DNA from: a virus
DNA: 37,947 nt
Direction: 5' to 3' (one strand)
Virus record (IMG/VR): IMGVR_UViG_3300046458_000049
Span: 1-37,947 of that record
Shown: positions 28,650 through 35,700 of the stretch, piece after piece
Position numbering within the stretch: position 1 is the first letter of the stretch
Layout: each line of letters starts with the position of its first letter
Made by a program: the position numbers and the translations under genes
The notes under the pieces: model-generated
What the model was told of the DNA's origin: nothing
Seen by the model: only the letters and a program-made list of their open reading frames with translations
Database searches by the model: none

Positions 28650-29068
28650 GCCACGCCCGCGCCCGGCGCGCAATCGAGGTAAAGCTGGCCGCTTGGGCAG
28701 ATGCCAGGCCGATCATGGTCGCGTATGGGGCTGAGCCATTCACGCCGCCGGAGGCCGAGACCTACCTGCGCGCCTTCCTGATTCCTGCCAGCGCTGTGTC
28801 GCGATACCTGGGATCTGATGCCATCGAGTACCGCGGCGTTTACCAGGTGAGCATCGTTTGCCCTGCGGGCACTGCCATTTCGATCGCTGAAGAGATCATT
28901 GATGATCTGGAACTGTTGTTCCCGGTCGATTCAGGGCTGGACCGGGCTGGCTTCGAGGGCAACGTGGTGCAGCCGGTTGGTCAGGGCCCGACGATTACCG
29001 AGCCTGATCGGTTTACGGTACCGGCTAGCTTCACTTATCTGGGGCAGGCTCCCACGGTGACGACATGA
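28646..29068 (+). CDS. Tail terminator-like protein (DUF4128 type)
   Basis: This 140-residue protein (MSHARARRAIEVKLAAWADAR..., PPEAETYLRAFLIPA, YRGVYQVSIVCPAGT, AEEIIDDLELLFP) matches the DUF4128/tail-terminator pattern (lambda U-like), the ring that ends tail-tube growth and joins the head. It overlaps both neighbours by 4 bases (ATGA), showing strict translational coupling with the gp10-like and first tail-tube genes. Confidence 0.78.
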   Translation: MSHARARRAIEVKLAAWADARPIMVAYGAEPFTPPEAETYLRAFLIPASAVSRYLGSDAIEYRGVYQVSIVCPAGTAISIAEEIIDDLELLFPVDSGLDRAGFEGNVVQPVGQGPTITEPDRFTVPASFTYLGQAPTVTT

Positions 29069-29520
29069 CCACGCGCGTACCGCTTCCCAACGGGACCACC
29101 ACATGGGTCAGCAGCTACGTGGATCCGTCAACGTTGGCGGCCCCGGCGCTGGCTGATCCCAGCTGGATCGAGCTCAAAAAAGTCACGGCCTTGACCCATT
29201 CCGGCGGCGACGAGAAATTCACTGCCTACTCGCCGCTCGCGGAATACGAGGATGTGCGCAAGCCGTCCGGACGCAACCCGATGGATTTTCAGCTGACCTT
29301 TCAGGATGACCCTGATTCGGCCTACGTGGCTGCAATCAGGCAAGGCAGGGATGCCCGGACGGCGTTGGCCTGGAAATTCAAGTTGCCCAGCGGGCTGGCC
29401 AGCATCGTGTTCACTGGTTACGCCAGCGGCTCGCTCATTCCTATCCTGGACCGCAACCAGTTGATGGTCATCGAGATCGTCATCGCAGTAATCGGCATGC
29501 CGAAACGCATTACAAGCTGA
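29065..29520 (+). CDS. Tail tube protein paralogue 1 (short form)
   Basis: This 151-residue tail-tube-type protein (MTTRVPLPNGTTTWVSSYVD..., WIELKKVTALTHSGGDEKFTAYSPLAEYED, RNPMDFQLTFQDDPDSAYVAAI) is clearly related along its length to the next gene, including WVEI/WIEL, RNPM and DQP/DDP-SAYVA positions. It lacks an internal segment of about 65 residues present in paralogue 2. It may form a minor ring such as the tail-initiator or terminator-proximal ring, or a duplicated tube subunit. A hairpin terminator follows 24 bases after the stop. Confidence 0.75.
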   Translation: MTTRVPLPNGTTTWVSSYVDPSTLAAPALADPSWIELKKVTALTHSGGDEKFTAYSPLAEYEDVRKPSGRNPMDFQLTFQDDPDSAYVAAIRQGRDARTALAWKFKLPSGLASIVFTGYASGSLIPILDRNQLMVIEIVIAVIGMPKRITS

Positions 29521-29543
29521 TTCAACCCCACGAAATCCCCCAT

Positions 29544-29567
29544 ACCCGCCAAGAGCGGGTTTCTTTG
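29544..29567 (+). terminator. Hairpin between the two tail-tube genes
   Basis: ACCCGC (29544-29549), loop CAAGA, GCGGGT (29555-29560), then TTCTTTG. A moderate terminator that would need antitermination for read-through, or that trims transcripts so that the main tube protein is made at a different level from paralogue 1. Confidence 0.6.
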
Positions 29568-29587
29568 TTGTTAAGAGGAAATACCCC

Positions 29588-30244
29588 ATGGCTACTCGTA
29601 TTGCGCTGCCCAACGGCGCCACCACGCAACTCGCTGTCGCTTTCGCCGTATCGAAAGTGATCAGCGCCATCAGCAACGCCAATCCTGCTGTGGCCACTGC
29701 GGCTGCAAATGGCCTGGCTGATGGCGATATCGTCCTGTTGCAGTCGAACTGGGGCAAATTGGACGGCCGCGCTGTCCGCGTAGCAGATGCTGAAACCGGC
29801 AGTTTCTCGTTGGAAAACATCAGCACTGTAAACGAAACCTTCTACACCCCGGATGGCGGCGCGGGCGGCTTCCAAAGCGTCACCAGTTGGGTCGAGATCA
29901 CCAAGATCACTGGCACATCCTTCACGGGCGGTGAGCAGCAGTTCCTGACCGTCGGCTATCTGGCAGAAGACGACGACCGTCAGTTCCCGACCAACCGCAA
30001 CCCGATGAGCATGGCTTTGACTGTTGAGGATCAGCCAACCGCTGCATATGTTGCGGTCGCCGAGGGTTACACCGACAACAAGACCCAGACCATCCTGCGT
30101 CTGAACCTGCCCAATGGGGACAAGATTCTGTACCCGGGCTTCTGCACCATTACCGACACACCGACCCTCGAACGCAACGCCCTGATGACCCGCACCGTGA
30201 ATTTTGCACTGTCTGGCCGTCCGGTCCGCTACAACGCCGCGTAA
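29588..30244 (+). CDS. Major tail tube protein (paralogue 2)
   Basis: This 218-residue protein would polymerise into the siphophage tail tube. MATRIALPNGATTQL mirrors the start of paralogue 1. An extra domain (about 17-85: SNANPAVATAAANGLADGDIVLLQSN...) is followed by the shared tube core WVEITKITGTSFTGGEQQFLTVGYLAEDD, FPTNRNPMSMALTVEDQPTAAYVAV. ATG 29588 has AAGAGGAAATACCCC upstream, a strong site that fits high expression. It ends before a C-rich spacer and the chaperone gene. Confidence 0.82.
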   Translation: MATRIALPNGATTQLAVAFAVSKVISAISNANPAVATAAANGLADGDIVLLQSNWGKLDGRAVRVADAETGSFSLENISTVNETFYTPDGGAGGFQSVTSWVEITKITGTSFTGGEQQFLTVGYLAEDDDRQFPTNRNPMSMALTVEDQPTAAYVAVAEGYTDNKTQTILRLNLPNGDKILYPGFCTITDTPTLERNALMTRTVNFALSGRPVRYNAA

Positions 30245-30256
30245 TACGCGGCTACA

Positions 30257-30273
30257 CCCCCCTACCCCCCCCC
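30257..30273 (+). repeat. Homopolymeric C tracts (C6 and C9)
   Basis: C6 (30257-30262) and C9 (30265-30273) lie in the spacer between the tail-tube and chaperone genes. They are C-rich, G-poor on the transcribed strand and slippage-prone. They could reflect a rho-utilisation-like sequence or a replication-slippage hotspot. Confidence 0.6.
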
Positions 30274-30316
30274 TACATACCCGCTCAGTCCCGTATCCAG
30301 CTCAGGAGCCCAACCC

Positions 30317-30700
30317 GTGGCCAAGATTTCTATCCAGCAAAAACCTACCTTCACCACCGACGTGGAGATTCCACGCATCGGTGACAAGACGATCAAGGTC
30401 TCGTTCACTTTTGGCTATCTCGATCGAGACCAATTGGCCGAACTCGCGGACAACGAGATCGCTCACAGCAAGGGAATGGCCGAGCTGATCAAAAAAGATG
30501 GCGTCAGCGTCCGGGAGTACGGCGCCAAGGCGGAAGAGTTCGAGGTCACCCAGATCAAGCTGCTGGTCAAGGGCTGGGGCTTCGAAGACGAGTTCAATGA
30601 CGAGAACATCCTTGCCCTGGTGCGCAGTGCCACGGCGGTTCCGGACGCCATTCTCAAAGCCTACAAAGCGGCTTACAACAAGGCCCGCGAGGGAAACTGA
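30317..30700 (+). CDS. Tail assembly chaperone (G-like)
   Basis: This 127-residue cytoplasmic chaperone binds tape-measure protein during tail assembly. It begins with GTG at 30317, placed by AGGAG at 30304-30308. The acidic/helical product (MAKISIQQKPTFTTDVEIP..., GYLDRDQLAELADNEIAHS) ends at a TGA at 30698-30700, immediately after a GGGAAAC slippery heptamer in the correct phase. A -1 shift fuses it to the downstream frame, as with lambda G and GT. Confidence 0.85.
   Translation: MAKISIQQKPTFTTDVEIPRIGDKTIKVSFTFGYLDRDQLAELADNEIAHSKGMAELIKKDGVSVREYGAKAEEFEVTQIKLLVKGWGFEDEFNDENILALVRSATAVPDAILKAYKAAYNKAREGN
30691..30697 (+). promoter_or_regulatory. Programmed -1 frameshift site GGGAAAC
   Basis: The heptamer reads G GGA AAC in the chaperone frame, the X XXY YYZ arrangement needed for tandem -1 slippage, and is followed at once by the TGA stop. 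Lambda uses GGGAAAG at the same point between G and T. Confidence 0.85.
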
Positions 30701-31014
30701 TCGAGGTTGCCCGCGCGCTCTATACGCCTGATGCGTCTGCCGAACAGCTGTCCATGCTTGGCATGAAGCCAGAGGACCTGCAGCAGGAAATAGTGCTGTG
30801 GGCAACCAACCTTCAGTCGTTCGGCGTGTTCGAGGCGATGGGCACGCAGTGGCGCATGGGCATGGGTGGGGCGACTGGTCTGGATTACCAGGCGCTCCCT
30901 ACGGTCATGGACATGATCGGCCTTGATGCCGAACACCGGCCGGCGGCGTTCCAGGACGTTCGTCTCATGGAGCGCGAGGCGTTGCATGCCATGGCGGATA
31001 GTCGCGAGAGTTGA
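30697..31014 (+). CDS. GT chaperone extension (DUF1799-like), made by -1 frameshift
   Basis: The -1 frame is open across the heptamer and continues from 30697 for 105 residues (LIEVARALYTPDAS..., LQQEIVLWATNLQSFGVFEAMGTQWRMG, GATGLDYQALP), matching the DUF1799 family of T-domain proteins. The expected product is a fusion of 232 residues from 30317 to 31014, a minor chaperone species essential for siphophage tail assembly. The ATG at 30754 could start a separate protein but has no ribosome site. Confidence 0.85.
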   Translation: MIEVARALYTPDASAEQLSMLGMKPEDLQQEIVLWATNLQSFGVFEAMGTQWRMGMGGATGLDYQALPTVMDMIGLDAEHRPAAFQDVRLMEREALHAMADSRES

Positions 31015-31077
31015 GGGCGTTAGCTATTCGGCAGCTTGGGTGAATGTTACATTTCACCACTTCGCTAGGGAGTGGCC

Positions 31078-31872
31078 ATGGAAACGCAGCCGAAGAGTGT
31101 GCTTCAAGAGGTGATTGAAAGTAGAAATGGAGTCGACGCCAGCCTTTATGAGTCCTATGTTCTCGACGAGCTCGCTGTCGAACGGCTCAAGCGAAAAATC
31201 GCTGGAGAGCTGAAGCGTGGGGGCAACTCTAATCTGCATCGTGGTGCTCTGCACCACGAACTTGCTTATCTGTTGGGCCTCCAGGGGCGGGTCGGGGTGA
31301 GCGGAGAGTTAGCCAAGGCCCAAAACTATGGAATACAGGCGTTTGCTATAGGTCTTTCAACTTCTCATATTGCAATTATGAACGGGCATGTTTCTGAAGC
31401 TAGGGAAACGGTAGAGAGGCTTTCAAAAGTGGACGATCTGCCTGAGGCTGCTAGGAAACTTCTCTTTGCGCATTTTGGTCAAGTTGGAATGCTGGAGGCT
31501 ATGGTGGCTAATGCTAAGGGTGGGCGTGAGGTTCGATACGAGCATGTCGCCGCCGGAATTCTAATGCGAATGGGTATTGAAGACATCGAATTAACTAAGC
31601 GCCTTGATACTGCTTGCCGGGTCATCAGGGCGAATATAAAGCATCCAATCCTCGGCCGAAAATTGTTTGCTTCTGATGGTGAAGGCATGCTGTTTCGTTA
31701 CGTTGTAAAAGCGCCAGTCGACGATCTTCTAAGAATAAATGACCAAGTGCTGGACGCGCTTATGGATGAGCACGATGGCCCATTGGATGAGGTGCTCTCG
31801 ATAATGGTTACTCCGTGGAGTTATGATAAAAGTTTTGTCAGGGAGGAAGCATATAATGTCCAGCTCGATTAA
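31078..31872 (+). CDS. AT-richer cargo protein with helical-repeat character, partner of the HEPN gene
   Basis: This 264-residue protein is not a tail component by any visible feature. It is mostly helical, with paired-helix units reminiscent of TPR-like repeats (ALHHELAYLLGLQGRVGV..., AKAQNYGIQAFAIGLSTSH, EAARKLLFAHFGQVGML). No signal, membrane segment or catalytic motif. ATG 31078 follows GGGAG; a GTG at 31072 is possible. Its 3' end overlaps the HEPN gene by 17 bases, so the two are translated together. The block is AT-richer than its tail-gene neighbours, suggesting inserted cargo. Function unknown; an antitoxin or sensor role toward the HEPN protein is inference. Confidence 0.7.
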   Translation: METQPKSVLQEVIESRNGVDASLYESYVLDELAVERLKRKIAGELKRGGNSNLHRGALHHELAYLLGLQGRVGVSGELAKAQNYGIQAFAIGLSTSHIAIMNGHVSEARETVERLSKVDDLPEAARKLLFAHFGQVGMLEAMVANAKGGREVRYEHVAAGILMRMGIEDIELTKRLDTACRVIRANIKHPILGRKLFASDGEGMLFRYVVKAPVDDLLRINDQVLDALMDEHDGPLDEVLSIMVTPWSYDKSFVREEAYNVQLD

Positions 31873-32239
31873 CGACTTCATTGATCAGAGTCTTCGGTTA
31901 CTTGCAGGTAATCATGAAATTGATTATAGATCGGCTATTAGTCGGAGCTACTACGGGGCGTATCATTCTGCCGAAAGCACAGCAGATCGCCTTGAGTTAG
32001 CCCTGAGCAGCAAGAACTATGTTGGCGCCCATGAAAAGCTCATTGATCGATTTGAGGCTCAGGGGAAAGCATTAAAGAAGATCGCTAAGAGGATCCGTAG
32101 CAGGAAACTTATGCGGTCGATGGCTGATTATCAGCTCGATGAGTCAGTGTTAAGGGATGAGGCAGCTCTGGAAATCAAGGAAGCCAAGCAATTGATAATC
32201 GATCTCAATGCGTTGATTCACAAACCGAAAACGCCTTAA
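31856..32239 (+). CDS. HEPN-domain protein
   Basis: This 127-residue helical protein carries a HEPN signature near the N-terminus: DYRSAISRSYYGAYHSAES, giving R30-x6-H37, within the R-x4-6-H range of HEPN RNases found in toxins, Abi and CRISPR effectors. The ATG at 31856 lies inside the preceding gene with GGGAGG at 31840-31845. The C-terminal half is a basic then acidic helix pair ending in LIIDLNALIHKPKTP. Coupling to the helical-repeat protein suggests a two-component toxin/antitoxin or abortive-infection unit. Not every HEPN protein is an active RNase, so activity is inferred. Confidence 0.78.
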   Translation: MSSSINDFIDQSLRLLAGNHEIDYRSAISRSYYGAYHSAESTADRLELALSSKNYVGAHEKLIDRFEAQGKALKKIAKRIRSRKLMRSMADYQLDESVLRDEAALEIKEAKQLIIDLNALIHKPKTP

Positions 32240-32374
32240 TAGTAGTCGAGCCATACTAGTTCAGCCGGCTGGGTTTTCTTCTATATGGCGCTCCGATTTG
32301 TTCGTTGCTCACGTGTATCCAGGATGGCTGACGGGCACGGCGTAGGCTCCAAAAGTTTTTTACGAGGGCCTGCT

Positions 32375-32404
32375 TTGTTCATGGACTGCGGGTGGTGGTA
32401 GATT
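32375..32404 (+). promoter_or_regulatory. Candidate promoter for the small membrane cargo gene
   Basis: TTGTTC (32375-32380), an 18-base spacer and TAGATT (32399-32404), ending 26 bases before the start codon at 32431. It would let the gene be expressed from the prophage independently of late transcription. The gap 32240-32374 otherwise shows no gene or clear terminator. Confidence 0.45.
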
Positions 32405-32430
32405 GCCGCCATCAATCAAGGAGAGTGGCA

Positions 32431-32667
32431 ATGATCTGGAAAATCATCGGTGGACTTGTGGCGGCAGTTGCCGCCTTTCTCATATTTGGCGCCATGGTTG
32501 GCAATACTCCAGAGGGGAAGGAAAAGCAGCGAGCAAGGGACGCAATCGATCTATGTCGATCCAATGAGCGGCAGTGGTCGGGTGGCGCTCAAGCCAAGTC
32601 GGTAATAACGGGCGCATGTCAGCAGCTTGAAGATGACTTCAGGTCCCGATTCGGCAGAAATCCCTAA
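32431..32667 (+). CDS. Small membrane-anchored cargo protein
   Basis: This 78-residue protein begins MIWKIIGGLVAAVAAFLIFGAMV, one N-terminal membrane span. A charged periplasmic- or cytoplasmic-facing part follows (PEGKEKQRARDAIDLCRSNERQW... CQQLEDDF) with two Cys that could pair. AAGGAG lies before ATG 32431, with a candidate promoter upstream and two terminators downstream, making it a self-contained unit. This design is typical of prophage-expressed genes for superinfection exclusion or envelope change, but no function is shown. Confidence 0.7.
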   Translation: MIWKIIGGLVAAVAAFLIFGAMVGNTPEGKEKQRARDAIDLCRSNERQWSGGAQAKSVITGACQQLEDDFRSRFGRNP

Positions 32668-32683
32668 TCAATACACTGTGAAG

Positions 32684-32737
32684 CTCCGCTTTAGCGGGCT
32701 TTTCATTATTACGAACCCGCCGAGTGCGGGTTTTTTT
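32684..32737 (+). terminator. Two tandem terminators before the tape-measure gene
   Basis: The first has CCGC-TTTA-GCGG (with flanking C/T-G/G pairs) followed by TTTTC, ending at about 32703. The second has AACCCGC (32714-32720), loop CGAGT, GCGGGTT (32726-32732) and a run of seven T to 32737. Late transcription must read through both to reach the tape-measure gene. Confidence 0.8.
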
Positions 32738-32753
32738 ATGCCTGGAGAAAAGC

Positions 32754-35700
32754 ATGACCACCATCGCCGAGCTTGGAATTGCCGTTAACTCAGAATCGGC
32801 GGTCCAGGCCGCGAGCGATTTGGATCGGCTTGTTGATAGCGGCAAAGGCGCTGAGGATTCGGCCAAACGCATTGAGTCAGCGTGGGCCAAGGCTGTATCC
32901 GGCATTGCTGGTGATACCAGCCAGATTGTGAAAGAGCTGCAGCAGCTCAACGCCCGGCAAGATGCCACAGCCCAGTTGATGGCCAAGCTTGCCCAGTCGG
33001 CTGGTGCCGCGTCAGGTGCACTCACAACTGCGGCGACCAGCGCCCAAGGTATGGCTGCCGCAGGAGCCAAGGTTGGTGAGACTGCCGACCAGGCCAAGGC
33101 GCGAATTCTGGCGCTCGCTGTGGCGGCGGTTGACGGTGCAAAAGCGCAGGACGGGCTCACTAAGACCTACGACTCAGTTGCGAGCAGTGCCGCTGCCGCT
33201 GCCCGGGCACAGCTTGATCAACTTGCCGCACAGAGCTCTGCGGCTCGTATGGCAAAGGAGTCTGCCGACGCACAGGACAAATCGGCCACATCAACACAGA
33301 GGGCGTCAGCGGCGACAGAGGCGGATGCCTTGGCGCTTGGGAAGCTGATAAGCCAAATTGATCCTGCAGTGGGCGCCCTAAAAAAGCTTGATGCCCAACA
33401 GGATTTGCTGAACAAATCGGACTCTTTAGGCCTTCTCTCAAAGGAAGACTTCACCAAATACACCGCAACGCTTGACCAGGCTCGGGCAAAGCTCGGCGGT
33501 TTTGACGACAGCCTGAAAAAAACTGGGGTTTCCTCTGCACAAACCCAGGCGGCGCTGCGGCAGCTCCCGGCACAGTTTTCTGACATCTTCACCAGTATTG
33601 CCGGTGGTCAGAACCCGTTGCTGGTGTTGATCCAGCAGGGCAGCCAGATCAAGGATTCGTTCGGCGGCGTCGGTAACACCATTGATGCTTTGGGAGGCAA
33701 AGCAAAGAGCTTCTTTGCCTCGCTCGTCGGCGGTGGCACTACCATCGCTGGCGCTGGCGCTGCTCTTGGAGACCTGGCTACGCACCAGGGCGCGGTAGCC
33801 AAAGGTTCTGAGGCTGCTGCCGAAGGGCTCGGTAGTATGGCGGAAGGCGCCAACACGGCTGCCGACGCTGCAAAAAATGCCAAAGAGGCTGCCAGCGCAC
33901 TCGGCATTACCACGCCGACGATCACACTCGGGTTCGGCGCTCTTCTGGTCGCCGCAGCTGCCGCCGCAGCAGCGTTAGGCGCTCTCACCGTGGCCTACGT
34001 GCAGGGCAGTTCGGAAACCAAGGCTTTTAAGAATGCCTTGGATATGACGGGCAATACTGCCGGCGCCACTACTGCACAGCTCAGCATCATGGCGAAAGCC
34101 GTTGCCGAGGCCAACGGCACAGCGCATGAAGCCGCAGCCACCTTGGCGCAGCTGGCTGCGTCAACTCGGATTCCGCTCGAGTCGTTTCAGATGATCGCCA
34201 CTGCGGCGGCGAACTTCGAGGACGCCACTGACAAGGCGGCCACTGAAACCGTGGCGAACTTCGAGAAAATTGCCAAGGACCCGGTTAAGTCCATCCTAGA
34301 GCTGAATGGAAATCTGAATTTCCTGACGGCCAGTACCTACGAGCATATCAAGTCCCTTCAGGAACAGGGGCGTACTGAGGAAGCGGCAACCATAGCAAGC
34401 ACGGCTTACGCTGCCGCCCTCGATACTACCTCCGCAAAGATCAACGCTAATTTGGGGACAGTTGAAAGGGCTTGGAAGGATATCAAGGACGCCGCAAAAA
34501 ACGCGTGGGATGCAGTACTCGATGTAGGCCGGGAAAGCAGCCTCGATGAAAAAATCGCCAAGCTTGACGAACAACTCAATTCCATCAGCGAGGCTGCCGA
34601 TCGTCGAAACAAAAAGAACTCGAGAGGGCAGCTAGCAGATCCATTAAGCGCTTTAACTCCCGACGATAGCTTCCGCCAACAAGAGCTAATGCAGGAAAAG
34701 AACGACCTTCTTTTCGAGCAGGCCGACCAGAAGCGCCGTGCCGCTGCGAAGGGCGCGTCACAGCAAATGCAGCAGCAGGAGCTGGAGGATCAGCAGTTTC
34801 GGGACAAAATTGAGAAAGAGTCCGAGAGTAATTCCAAGAAGCGCACGGATGAATTAGCCAAGTACCAAGCAATGGTGGACCGTGCTACTGAGCGCGCCAG
34901 ATTATCGGGCGATAAGTCCAGGCTTATCAGTGAAGAGGAGCAGGCCAAGGCCATTGCCAACATCAAGGCCAAGTACAAAGACCCAAAGGCTGCCTCAGCT
35001 GGCGCGGTCGACCTTACCGCGTTCAATGACGCTGAAAACAAGCTCAAGTCCCTGACTGAAAGCTACCAGAACTCCCTGCGTGTTTTGGACGCTTCGCAAA
35101 AGGCTGGCCTGATCAGCGATCAGGAGTATGCCCTTCAGAAAGGCGCGCTGCTGGAACATGAAAAAAGCGATGTTGAGGCGGCCTACAAAGCTGAAATTGC
35201 TGCGCTCGAGTCTGTGCGCGATAAATCCAGCACCACCAGCGCTCAGCGGATTCAGGTTGACCAGAAGATTACCGATGCGCGATCGAAGATGGTTGATGCC
35301 CTCAAAAAACTGGACACCGACCAGGAAGTGCTAGCGATCCAGGCTGACGAGCGTAGCAAGAAAGAAATAGCCGCCGTTGATGCTTATTCTCAGGCATTGC
35401 AAGACAGCCTGAAACGCACCCAGGACAGCTTGAATCTGCAATTGGCCGGGTTCAATTTGGGCGATCGGGCTCGTCAGGAGCTCCAGGAAATGCTCAAGAT
35501 CCGTCAGGATTACGAGCAGAAACTCGAACAGATTGAGCGCGATCATCGGCTCAAGCGCTCCAGCGATGCTGAGTACGCTGGTGACAAAGAGGCGTTAGAA
35601 AAATGGCTTGGCGAACGCCTTGCTATGCAACAAGGCTACTACGACAAGGAAGCTGCTCTTCGCTCCGACTGGTTGAATGGTGCATCGCGCGCGTTCGCGA

